64,000 nt of DNA. It comes from Ruminococcus sp. GTDB lineage: Bacteria; Bacillota; Clostridia; Oscillospirales; Ruminococcaceae. Each line of letters opens with the position of its first letter. Within the stretch, counting starts at the first letter, position 1. The notes below the pieces were generated by a model. The model ran no database searches, was not told where the DNA came from, and saw nothing but the letters and a program-made list of their open reading frames with translations. The translations under genes and the position numbers were made by a program. Where the stretch lies: contig JAFQHO010000026.1 in assembly GCA_017397925.1 (NCBI GenBank), positions 1-64,000 of the forward strand, given 5' to 3'. Positions 50,230 to 58,588 of the stretch are shown piece after piece.

Positions 50230-50766
50230 CTATTTTGCGTGAAATTTCGGTAAAAGCTGTTTGATATACAGCACATATAATGCTCCAAGGTTGAAATCGT
50301 ACAGTACAAATATCACATTTGCAAGGGCAAGGAATAAAAATCCGCCATATCTGCCTATATCGTTCATATCTGTCAGCATCTGGTCAATTCCGAATATAAA
50401 TACCGTTACATAGAAGAATGCAATGGCACATATGTTGAATACTGCTGCTTTTATAATAAATCTCAGCAGCCTGAATTTCATCTTTTGCAGGTACATCCGC
50501 ACCATTGGATAATGACCGAAAAGCATTACAAATACAAGGGCGGACTCTTTATCAGCGGTTATAAGCATCGACAACAGGCATACTGCCGTATATGTCAGCC
50601 ACGCCCAGCCCATACTTACTTCCTCTGCTATTATCATAAGGAGGACGCCTGCCGCCATTGGGAGTATAAGGTAGAATATAGGCATAATCCCTGCAAGAAA
50701 CATACACAGCAGACAAAGAGCCGATACAATTCCGCCCAGTGCAACTCTGTAGCTTATATTCTTCAT
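50230..50766 (-). CDS. Multi-pass membrane protein of unknown function
   Basis: 178 aa with about five membrane helices: 'IVSALCLLCMFLAGIMPIFYLILPMAAGVLLMII', 'WLTYTAVCLLSMLI', 'ALVFVMLFGHYPMVRMYL', 'IIKAAVFNICAIAFFYVTVFIFGI' and 'GGFLFLALANVIFVLYDFNLGALYVLYI'. The small size and topology recall S components of ECF vitamin transporters, but I see no binding motif that would name it. It overlaps the SDR gene by four bases and is the last gene of the alaS operon. Confidence 0.75.
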   Translation of the reverse strand: MKNISYRVALGGIVSALCLLCMFLAGIMPIFYLILPMAAGVLLMIIAEEVSMGWAWLTYTAVCLLSMLITADKESALVFVMLFGHYPMVRMYLQKMKFRLLRFIIKAAVFNICAIAFFYVTVFIFGIDQMLTDMNDIGRYGGFLFLALANVIFVLYDFNLGALYVLYIKQLLPKFHAK

Positions 50767-51515
50767 ACGTCCTTTTTCCTCTCTTGCATTCCGTATACAA
50801 GACGGGCGGTCAGCTTATGGGGAAGCATTTTGGCACCGATTGTTCCAAGTCGTATTATCAAGCCGGGGACAGCTATAAGTTTGCCTGACAAAGCCGCTTT
50901 TATACCGCATTCTGCGGCATAATCTGCGGAAATCGGCTTCATACTGAATGATACCCCTGCTCTGTTGTTGAATTCTGTATCAACGGGACCTGGGCAGAGT
51001 ACGGATATCTTAACTCTTGAACCCTCGCGGCGAAGCTCCTCAGCTACAGCGGCGGAAAGCTTTAGCACATAGCTTTTTGAGGCATAGTATGATGACATAA
51101 GTGGGCCTGTGAGATATGCTGCAGATGACGCTACATTGAGGATTATGCCCTTGTCCCTCTCTCTGAAATCGCGGAGGAAAAGCTTCATAAGCATATGGAC
51201 TGCTGTTATATTTACGCTGAGCATTTCAAGTTCGCGGTCAAGGTCTGTTTCTGAAAATCTTCCGAATATGCCAAAGCCTGCGTTGTTTACAAGCATATCC
51301 ACATTTTTTCCCCTGCAGAATTCATATACCTTGTACACTTCGGATTTTCTGGATAAATCTGCTGTTATAATCTCGCATCTGCCAAGCCGTTCCTGCATTT
51401 CTTCAAGGACTGCCTTATTTCTGCCTGTGAGTATAAGCTCCCAGCCTCGGCCATTGAGATTTTCCGCTATTTTCTTTCCTATTCCCGATGTTGCTCCTGT
51501 TATTAATGCTTTCAT
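50763..51515 (-). CDS. Short-chain dehydrogenase/reductase
   Basis: 250 aa, classical SDR. TGATSGIG near the N-terminus binds NAD(P), 'NNAGFG' follows, and the active site has Ser in 'NVASSAAY' and YASKSYV (Tyr-x3-Lys). 'CPGPVDTEF' is also typical. The C-terminus is longer than the core and Leu-rich. The substrate is unknown. ATG at 51515 with GAGGTG is chosen over an in-frame upstream ATG. It starts one base after the stop of the DHHW-like gene, which ties the two together. Confidence 0.88.
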   Translation of the reverse strand: MKALITGATSGIGKKIAENLNGRGWELILTGRNKAVLEEMQERLGRCEIITADLSRKSEVYKVYEFCRGKNVDMLVNNAGFGIFGRFSETDLDRELEMLSVNITAVHMLMKLFLRDFRERDKGIILNVASSAAYLTGPLMSSYYASKSYVLKLSAAVAEELRREGSRVKISVLCPGPVDTEFNNRAGVSFSMKPISADYAAECGIKAALSGKLIAVPGLIIRLGTIGAKMLPHKLTARLVYGMQERKKDV

Positions 51516-51516
51516 T

Positions 51517-52602
51517 TCATTCACCTCTGTATTTTTCTGATATATGCTCCATTCCAAGTATGAACAGGGTCTGCTCGTACTCGGATTTATTTGTATAGTT
51601 GTCTATTATCTCTCCGAAATTATCGGCAGATACTATATCAATTCTGCTGTAATGCTTTGTCAGAAATGGGATAAAACAGTCAGCTGTTTCATCACCTATG
51701 ACAAGGAGAGATTTTTCGTTGTTTACCGTTGTTCTTATCTCTATAAACTCCATAGACTCGCCAAGATAGAGACTATAGGGATTTGCTGAATTTGCCGCTT
51801 CTGTGTCATAAAGGCTTATTTCACGGCTTAATCCCTGTGAGTCGGTGCCTGTGCAGCTTATGATTTCCGTACCGTCATCGTATTCGTATATATCCAGTAT
51901 ATCTTCTCTTGACTCCATATATCCTGTGCGGCTGTACAGATTGCCGCGATAGCTGTCGGTTACGTGGCGTATAGCGTATTTATCGTAAGGTACAGGGATA
52001 AAACCCAACTTCTGTATAACAGTTCTGTATACACAATATGCGCCATAACTTGTCCATTTTGTATCGCTTCTGTAGTATATATAGTTTTCACTGAGATTTT
52101 TCAATATAGTATATGCGTCAATCCGCCTTATATTGCTGTTAAGCTTGTTGTGGACTTCCTCTGTCAGCTGTTTTTCCGTTACAGGAAGAAGATATGATGG
52201 CAGACTGTCACCGTATATTCCGGTGGAGGTGGGGACAGCTGTGAAGTATACTGCGCCATCATATGAGGAAGAAAAGGCATTTACAGCAGCAGCGCATCTG
52301 TCAGCAGAGGAAATGTCATATTCATTGGCATATAATAGTCTATCCTCAGAGATGTATACACGATTGACAACAGGCTCTCCTGCTTTTGCTCCTATTTCAG
52401 CGGCAACTGAACGAAGCTCCTTTGAAAATGGAAAGCTGTCAGCAGTTTTTTCTGAAATAGTGCGGGTAAATCCGCCTTCAGCAAGTTTTTTAAAGGTTAT
52501 TTTATCGCCTTTGTAAAAGCCGCTGTTGAAAAGTGTGGCAGCAGAGGCAGTCGTTATAATTGTCATAACAGCAAATGCTGTTATTTTTTCAGCAATCTTC
52601 AT
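51517..52602 (-). CDS. DHHW/AlgX-like exported protein lacking catalytic residues
   Basis: 361 aa. An N-terminal signal anchor (about 7-25) precedes an SGNH-like fold of the DHHW family that commonly partners MBOAT acyltransferases. In the family the 'DHHW' (AlgX/J: D-x-H-W) and a late 'DS' motif supply Asp, His and Ser. Here the first is YRSDTKWTSYGAY (Asp180, Lys182 in the His place). The second is VIGDETADCFIPFL (Glu305 in the Ser place). Two of the three catalytic residues are thus replaced while the motifs' surroundings are kept. It starts 13 bases after the MBOAT gene. Confidence 0.75.
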   Translation of the reverse strand: MKIAEKITAFAVMTIITTASAATLFNSGFYKGDKITFKKLAEGGFTRTISEKTADSFPFSKELRSVAAEIGAKAGEPVVNRVYISEDRLLYANEYDISSADRCAAAVNAFSSSYDGAVYFTAVPTSTGIYGDSLPSYLLPVTEKQLTEEVHNKLNSNIRRIDAYTILKNLSENYIYYRSDTKWTSYGAYCVYRTVIQKLGFIPVPYDKYAIRHVTDSYRGNLYSRTGYMESREDILDIYEYDDGTEIISCTGTDSQGLSREISLYDTEAANSANPYSLYLGESMEFIEIRTTVNNEKSLLVIGDETADCFIPFLTKHYSRIDIVSADNFGEIIDNYTNKSEYEQTLFILGMEHISEKYRGE

Positions 52603-52615
52603 ATTTCTGCCTCCT

Positions 52616-53989
52616 TTACAAGCGTATAATCATTGTGTCGGACTGTCCGCTGTATGACATAAGAGCTGTGCATATTATCAGCAGGGCAGTCACAGCCACA
52701 GGGGTAACTACGGAGATAATTTTGCCAAATCGCATATCTTTAATTCTCGCTGTTGTATTTCTGAATAAATCAGTTGAGGCATAAACGGCAATAAGAAGTA
52801 TAACTATATAGTATTTCAGCAGATATGCAGCAGATGAGTCCGCAAGATTTCCGTTTCCGCCAAACATAACACCAAGGTATTTCAGACCTGTTGAGATGCT
52901 TTCCTGCGAAAGAAATATCATTATAAAAGTTATTGACATTATAGTATAAATTATACCATTTGGTTTTGCACGTTTCTGATTATTCAGCTTATTTTCCATT
53001 AAAACGGCAATACCCATAAGCATTCCCCATAATGCACCGCCTGTATTGAAACTGTACCATATACCAACAAGAGTCCACACCATAACGAATACAAGCTTGC
53101 TCAGATATGCATTGTCCGTCATTGAGGACAGGGGACTTGTGATGTATTTTCTGAACCATTGAAGTACCTGTATATGCCAGCCTGTTACAAATACACGTAT
53201 TTTTGTGCCGAATAATGGATGATTGAAGCTGTTGGGAAATCTGAAACCAAAGCATCGGCAAAGGCCGCAGCTCATATCTGCAAATCCCGACAAAGTGAAA
53301 TAAAGGCAGAGTATATACGCAATTATGCCAAGCCACGCTCCTGCAGCGGAAAGCTCCGACAGAGGAGTGCTTTTAACTGCGGAATTAAGCACGAAAAGGG
53401 AGTCAGCTATAATGACTTTTTTAGCAAGTCCCTTTATAAAGCAGATAAGTCCGCTGCCGATTTCTGCTATATTGAAACGACGTTTTCTCAGTATATGAAC
53501 AAATGTGTCATAGCTTACAATTGTTCCTATAATAAGACGAGGAAACATCATAAGATACAGTGAAAAGCGAATGAAATTCTTGTCTGCCTTTGAATTTCCC
53601 TTGTATATGTCCGTAAGATAGCCTATAGCAGACAGGGTAAACAGGGATATACCAACGGGGAATACAGCCTCAGAAAGCTTAGTAAAGCCGTGTAGATAGG
53701 CGAAATAACTGTGTCTGAAGGATATGAGCATAAGCACATCAAATAGAATTCCTGCCGCAAGTGGAATGCTTTTCAGTTTTGGCGAAATGCGATATATAAG
53801 CAACCCTGCTGTGTAATTCAAAAAACAATACATCATCATAAAAGCGGCAAGACGCAATCCCATAAAGCCACAGAATATAAGGCTTTCAAGATAAAGCACG
53901 GTATCTTTCAGCTTTTTCGGCACGGCTAAATATATAATCAGCGACAGCGGCAGAAATATATATATAAACAGCAGACTGCTATAGGTCAT
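52616..53989 (-). CDS. MBOAT (AlgI/DltB-like) O-acyltransferase homologue, catalytic His replaced
   Basis: 457 aa, about 11 membrane helices, usual AlgI-like length. 'PVGISLFTLSAIGYLTDIYKGN', 'MMFPRLIIGTIVSYDTF', 'LAKKVIIADSL', 'SGFADMSCGLCRCFGFRFPNSFNHPLF' and 'TGWHIQVLQWFRKYI' match the family step by step, with His272 at the RRWH site. The invariant catalytic His of GLWHG is Tyr312 here (GIWYSFN), and GPI is GTI. Active members move acyl groups across the membrane to surface polymers. The gene overlaps the RNase M5-like gene by 11 bases. Confidence 0.82.
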   Translation of the reverse strand: MTYSSLLFIYIFLPLSLIIYLAVPKKLKDTVLYLESLIFCGFMGLRLAAFMMMYCFLNYTAGLLIYRISPKLKSIPLAAGILFDVLMLISFRHSYFAYLHGFTKLSEAVFPVGISLFTLSAIGYLTDIYKGNSKADKNFIRFSLYLMMFPRLIIGTIVSYDTFVHILRKRRFNIAEIGSGLICFIKGLAKKVIIADSLFVLNSAVKSTPLSELSAAGAWLGIIAYILCLYFTLSGFADMSCGLCRCFGFRFPNSFNHPLFGTKIRVFVTGWHIQVLQWFRKYITSPLSSMTDNAYLSKLVFVMVWTLVGIWYSFNTGGALWGMLMGIAVLMENKLNNQKRAKPNGIIYTIMSITFIMIFLSQESISTGLKYLGVMFGGNGNLADSSAAYLLKYYIVILLIAVYASTDLFRNTTARIKDMRFGKIISVVTPVAVTALLIICTALMSYSGQSDTMIIRL

Positions 53990-54578
53990 TTTCTATCTCC
54001 TTTAAAGCCGCTATGTGCTCCCTTAACTCAGCGGCTGTCATCATAGTGTTGAGGACTTCAAGCAACGCTCCTGCGGACAGCATTGAGGGCAGTCCAAGTC
54101 TGCTCTGGAGCTTTTTCCTCAGATTACTGCTGTCGTTTCCACCGCTTAGTCCAAGCTCAAACATTGTCAGCTTTGTAATATCTTTGGGAGTTGTTATCTC
54201 ATCGGAGGATATACCTGCTTTGGCAAAAGCCTCTTTGAGGATTTTTACATCAACACCCTCAACTCCCAGTTTACCCTCGGCAGATGGTTTTGTCTTGCGT
54301 TTTTCCTTGCCGAAAATATCAGGAATATGGACGTTTGTTATACTGCCTTTTTTTATGGCTCCCTTGATGTAGCCTCGTATTTTTCGTCCTGCGTTGTCTG
54401 AATCAGTAAGTATTATTATACCTGTTTTTTCCGCGTAGTAGCGGATAAGCTCCAGTTTTTCCTTATCCTTGAATATTCCGAAGCCGTTTGTCACTATTAT
54501 AACACCGTCAATCACTGAGGAAAGTTTGATTTTATCGTACTTACCCTCAACAATTACAGCTTGATTTATTTTTATCAT
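53979..54578 (-). CDS. rnmV: Toprim-domain protein, ribonuclease M5-like (DUF4093)
   Basis: 199 aa. The Toprim core has the catalytic Glu in 'AVIVEGKYDKIKLSSVIDG' and the DxD in 'IILTDSDNAGRKIRGYI'. A C-terminal helical half, 'LTMFELGLSGGNDSSNLRKKLQSRLGLP', is typical of DUF4093 RNase M5 proteins. RNase M5 matures 5S rRNA. It overlaps holA by four bases. Confidence 0.85.
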   Translation of the reverse strand: MIKINQAVIVEGKYDKIKLSSVIDGVIIVTNGFGIFKDKEKLELIRYYAEKTGIIILTDSDNAGRKIRGYIKGAIKKGSITNVHIPDIFGKEKRKTKPSAEGKLGVEGVDVKILKEAFAKAGISSDEITTPKDITKLTMFELGLSGGNDSSNLRKKLQSRLGLPSMLSAGALLEVLNTMMTAAELREHIAALKEIENDL

Positions 54579-55660
54579 TGTTTCACCTTTAACATACGTG
54601 TAACTGCCTGCTCAATTTCATAACGGGGTTCACAGGCGGTGGAATTCATTTTTACAGCGGTATCACGGAGTATGATAATACATTTTCTCAGCATTTCCAC
54701 ACTCATACGTGAACTGTAGTTGAAAGCATTCTTCATAATGAAAGTCCTGCCGTAATAGCCGAAATCAGCTGCAGCTTTATCTATGGATATCCCGCTTTTT
54801 CTTGCACAGGCAGCGCGGTACATATCCGTAAATGTTGAGAATATGGCGTGGAAAACAAGGGTTCTGTTGTCCTTGGTTATGTTCATCTCGTCAATGGCTT
54901 CAAAAGCTGCCTTTGCATTGAATGACGCCACAGCTTTTGCAAGGTTGTACACCGTCATATCGGTACGCTGGCTTACAAGCTCTTTTATCATATCGGCAGT
55001 GATTTCTCTGCCGTTGGCGTAGGCGCAGAGCTTATCAAGCTCGCTTTTTATAACAAGTTCATCGCAGAGACAAAGCTCGGCAAGTGATTGGGCATTATTA
55101 AGGGATATTGCACCGCCTCTTGAAGCCGCCATATTGGTGATAATGCGTGAAAGCTCCTGTGCCGTTTTAATGGGCATTTCACAGACGATACCGTTCTTGT
55201 CGGCAAAGTCAGCAAGCTTTTTGTTCTTGTCCTTTATGACGTTTTTACGTGTTTTATAGTCCATCTGGACTTTTACTTCAAAGCCTGTGACATTAAATAT
55301 TACCACTGTCTGGTCAGGGATATTTTTCAGTACGGCAAGTAGATTTTTGTTTATATCCTCAGCTTTTTTGCCTCTCATATCCTCACGTGGCTTTTCGCAG
55401 TTGTAGTCGTTTATGAGTATACAGTTATACTCAGACATCATATTGAACTGCCCGATAAGCTCCTCAAGCTGTGACATATCAAGCCTTTTGCCATCAAGCT
55501 TTGTAAGGGCGAATTCTTCATTATCGCCTACTGCTGCTTTGATGATTTTACGTGTAATATCCGATACGCCTGCGGTATCTGCACCGAATATATAGTAAAT
55601 ACGGCTCAGCGAGCCTTTTTTCAGCTCTGCCGTAAGCTCTTTTACATTTAAATTTGCCAT
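54575..55660 (-). CDS. holA: DNA polymerase III subunit delta
   Basis: 361 aa. The clamp-loader fold begins 'LNVKELTAELKKGSLSRIYYIFGADTAGVSDITRKII' and ends with the helical collar domain 'MRMSVEMLRKCI'-like segment. 'LAELCLCDELVIKSELDKLCAYANG' is a conserved part (domain II). It opens the sliding clamp during loading. It overlaps comEC by one base (TAATG), the standard comEC-holA order in Firmicutes. Confidence 0.92.
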   Translation of the reverse strand: MANLNVKELTAELKKGSLSRIYYIFGADTAGVSDITRKIIKAAVGDNEEFALTKLDGKRLDMSQLEELIGQFNMMSEYNCILINDYNCEKPREDMRGKKAEDINKNLLAVLKNIPDQTVVIFNVTGFEVKVQMDYKTRKNVIKDKNKKLADFADKNGIVCEMPIKTAQELSRIITNMAASRGGAISLNNAQSLAELCLCDELVIKSELDKLCAYANGREITADMIKELVSQRTDMTVYNLAKAVASFNAKAAFEAIDEMNITKDNRTLVFHAIFSTFTDMYRAACARKSGISIDKAAADFGYYGRTFIMKNAFNYSSRMSVEMLRKCIIILRDTAVKMNSTACEPRYEIEQAVTRMLKVKQ

Positions 55661-57663
55661 TAAAGACTCCTGATTCTGTATTTGTTTCCCTTTTGGGGTA
55701 GAATTTCAATATTATTTCCCATTTGGGAGATGATATAATTATTTTCAGTAATTTCTGCCGATTTCGGAATATTTCCGTATATTAAAGTTAAATCTGCCGA
55801 TATATAGTCGTCTGTTTTTGCTGTACAGAAAGCATATGTGCGGTTTTCAACAGTTACTTCAAGTGTTCCGTTGAAATAACAAACAGAGCATTTGTCATTG
55901 GTAAAATTTATTTCATCTGTTATGGCATATACATTTTCTGAGCTGATATGTCGCAGATTTTGGCTATATGAAGCTGTTTTGGCGGATATATCCGATGTCA
56001 GCAGGAGATATTCATTTTTCCGTCTGCCATTGTTTGCCAGATACTTTTCAACATATTTTTCGTTTGAGCTTCCCTCTAAATCAGCTATAATCCGTTCATT
56101 GCCATATGATATAACTACTACAGCTGAGGTTTTATCGCCAAGAACAGCTATAACAGGGCGATTTTTTATGGTTTCAGCCATAATTATAGTCATTGAGGCT
56201 GAAATAAGTACTACAGCTGTCAGAACGGCGGTCACAGCCCTTTTTCTGCCGCTGAAAAGATAGGTCAGCGCTGTAATTCCTGCACCTGCTATGAAAATAA
56301 CGGGTACAAACTCATTCATACGCGGCACTGTGAAAAAAGGCACAGCCGATAAAGCGTCGGAAATGCTTATAACAGCCGATAAGAACAACTCAGCAGGCAG
56401 CAGGAGAAAGGTAAATACGCCGCCTGTCAGTACAAAAGCAAATCCGCAGATGAGTGCAGCCGTACATAATGGCAGAAGAAGTATATTCGACAGGGGAGAA
56501 GTAAGAGAGATTTCATCAAAATAGTACATTGATGCAGGCATAACTGCCAGAGATACGCATACAGCTGATACTATATCAGCCTTTATATCGCCCCACAAGG
56601 TGCTTTTGTCAATGTTTTTTGTCATATATGGGGAAAATATCGCAATTCCGAATGTGCCGCTGAAAGACAGTATAAAACTGCTGCTGTATACCGCATAGCA
56701 ATCGCAGATACATATTGCAAGAGCGGCAAGGCATAGGGAATTGAGGGAATCATTCTGCTCACCAAAAAGCTCCGCAGAATAGAGCATATCGAGCATAAAT
56801 AGCGCTCTGACCGCAGAAACGGGATATTCTGCAAGACCTGCAAGCAGGATAAGAAATATATTCACAGCGGCAAATCGTATATATCTATTAATCCTAAGCC
56901 GTTTCAGAATTGTCATAATAACAGCGCCTATTGCAGACACATGAAGTCCTGAAACTGAGAGAATATGTCCGATTCCAAGGCGGTACAAATCAGAACTGAT
57001 TTCATTGCTGATATTCTGACTGCCGCCAAAAACCATACCCGATAGAAATCCGCCTGTTTCACCGTGCATTTCAATTTGCAGCCGAGCAGTCATTTCCTCG
57101 CGAAAATATGCAAGGCTGCGTTTTATTTGGGCGGTTTTCTGCTTTTTTACAGAAATTCCGCTTATTTTTTCGGCTTCAAGATATATATGGCGGGATTTGT
57201 TCCGGGTCAGGCTGTCAAAAAGATATTCTTTTTCAAATTCATTGAATGTGCATTTTTCTATGGTAACGATATCGCCGTAATCAGCGTCAAGAGCGGTTGT
57301 AAATACGCTTATTCTTGCGTTTTGGCTGTTGTTTATCTTACCTTTCAGCGTATACGATGCAAATTCACCGTTATATACTGAATAGTCGGTTATTTCGCCA
57401 CGGAAACTTCCCTCTGTTTCGCTGTATGCAGTTATTTTATCATATACAAAGTGAGTGTAACTTCGGTTTACTGTAACCGCACCAACAAAGAATACCGTCA
57501 AAATCAGATAATCCGCGGCTTTGAAGCCCTTCAGCCTGCCGTATACTGCTATGAGAACTGCGGTACATAAAGCAGTTATAATGCCGATACTGTCAAAAAA
57601 GAATGAAGCGAAAAACAATCCCGACACATATGCTGCTGCCGCCCCAATCATTTTCCGCTTCAT
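55660..57663 (-). CDS. comEC: ComEC/Rec2-type competence channel protein, nuclease domain degenerate
   Basis: 667 aa from ATG 57663; TTG 57696 would add 11 residues, and neither has a clear ribosome site. It has an N-terminal OB-like domain between helices and the competence core 'GFLSGMVFGGSQNISNEISSDLYRLGIGHILSVSGLHVSAIGAVIM'. Further helices include 'EYPVSAVRALFMLDMLYSAELFGEQNDSLNSL'. The C-terminal 170 residues resemble the ComEC beta-lactamase-like domain in outline (ISYGNERIIADLEG...LLLTSDIS) but lack the HxHxDH-type metal site. A role in DNA uptake is inferred from the core; the nuclease step seems lost. Confidence 0.9.
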   Translation of the reverse strand: MKRKMIGAAAAYVSGLFFASFFFDSIGIITALCTAVLIAVYGRLKGFKAADYLILTVFFVGAVTVNRSYTHFVYDKITAYSETEGSFRGEITDYSVYNGEFASYTLKGKINNSQNARISVFTTALDADYGDIVTIEKCTFNEFEKEYLFDSLTRNKSRHIYLEAEKISGISVKKQKTAQIKRSLAYFREEMTARLQIEMHGETGGFLSGMVFGGSQNISNEISSDLYRLGIGHILSVSGLHVSAIGAVIMTILKRLRINRYIRFAAVNIFLILLAGLAEYPVSAVRALFMLDMLYSAELFGEQNDSLNSLCLAALAICICDCYAVYSSSFILSFSGTFGIAIFSPYMTKNIDKSTLWGDIKADIVSAVCVSLAVMPASMYYFDEISLTSPLSNILLLPLCTAALICGFAFVLTGGVFTFLLLPAELFLSAVISISDALSAVPFFTVPRMNEFVPVIFIAGAGITALTYLFSGRKRAVTAVLTAVVLISASMTIIMAETIKNRPVIAVLGDKTSAVVVISYGNERIIADLEGSSNEKYVEKYLANNGRRKNEYLLLTSDISAKTASYSQNLRHISSENVYAITDEINFTNDKCSVCYFNGTLEVTVENRTYAFCTAKTDDYISADLTLIYGNIPKSAEITENNYIISQMGNNIEILPQKGNKYRIRSL

Positions 57664-57667
57664 ATTA

Positions 57668-58207
57668 TTATTTAAAGAATAAGGGCAGCTTTTCAAGGAA
57701 GATTATATCTGTTCTGTCGGCGGCATCGCCCTCCGCAAGAACTGCAGCCTCAGCTGCAATTATTCCTCCTGCACCTTCAATAAGCTTTTCAAGAGCCTTT
57801 AATGACTCGCCTGTGCTGATAACATCGTCTACCACAAGGACGCGCTTACCCTTTATCATAGCGGCTTTTTCCGCAGAAAGATACAAGGTCTGTTCCTTGG
57901 CGGTAGTTATTGACTTAACTGTAACTGCTACGGGGTCGCTCATATAAAGCTTTATGGATTTTCTTGCAACGACATAGGGCTTTCCGCACTGTCTTGCCAT
58001 TTCGTACCCCAGGGGAATACCCTTTGACTCCGCTGTGAGTATCACATCGAAGTCGGGGCATTTTGCAAGGAGAGCCTCTGCTGACTTAACAGTAAGCTCC
58101 ACATCGGAAAACATTACAAAAGCTGCAATGTCAATTTTTTCATTAAGGGGACACAGGGGGAGCTCACGCTCCAAACCTGCAATGGTCATCTTGTATGTGC
58201 CTGCCAT
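57668..58207 (-). CDS. Purine-type phosphoribosyltransferase
   Basis: 179 aa type I phosphoribosyltransferase. The PRPP motif is VLVVDDVISTGES. 'VILTAESKGIPLGYEMARQCGKPYVVARKSIKLYM' is a helix-loop typical of the adenine/xanthine/PurR group. The enzyme or regulator choice (Apt, Xpt or PurR-like) cannot be fixed, but no PurR wing domain is present. It lies 16 bases after the HIT gene. Confidence 0.85.
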   Translation of the reverse strand: MAGTYKMTIAGLERELPLCPLNEKIDIAAFVMFSDVELTVKSAEALLAKCPDFDVILTAESKGIPLGYEMARQCGKPYVVARKSIKLYMSDPVAVTVKSITTAKEQTLYLSAEKAAMIKGKRVLVVDDVISTGESLKALEKLIEGAGGIIAAEAAVLAEGDAADRTDIIFLEKLPLFFK

Positions 58208-58223
58208 AGCCGTTTCCCCCTTG

Positions 58224-58577
58224 TTATTCAGTCTTGCCCAGGGATTCAGGTCCCCAGCCCATTTTTACGCCTGCAAGCATATGGAAGTGGATATGCTTTA
58301 CAGTCTGTCCTGCGTCATCGCCGCAGTTGTTGATTATACGATAGCTTTCAATACCCTCAGCCTTTGCAATTTTAGCAGCTGCCTCAAATACCTTAGCGAT
58401 AACAGCTGAATTGCCCTCGTTGACTTCATTTGCGCAGCAGATATGCTCCTTAGGCACAATGAGATAGTGTATGGGAGCAATAGGCGCAATGTCCTTGAAG
58501 CTGAACACAAACTCGTCCTCGTATACCTTTGCGGAGGGGATTTCGCCATTTATGATTTTACAGAATAAGCAGTCCAT
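58224..58577 (-). CDS. HIT family protein (HinT-like)
   Basis: 117 aa. 'CLFCKIINGEIPSAKVYEDE' binds zinc and opens the fold. 'APIHYLIVPKEHI' and 'GQTVKHIHFHMLAG' give the His triad HxHxH. Members hydrolyse nucleoside phosphoramidates such as adenylate-lysine. It starts 11 bases after alaS stops. Confidence 0.95.
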   Translation of the reverse strand: MDCLFCKIINGEIPSAKVYEDEFVFSFKDIAPIAPIHYLIVPKEHICCANEVNEGNSAVIAKVFEAAAKIAKAEGIESYRIINNCGDDAGQTVKHIHFHMLAGVKMGWGPESLGKTE

Positions 58578-58588
58578 AGTTATTCTCC

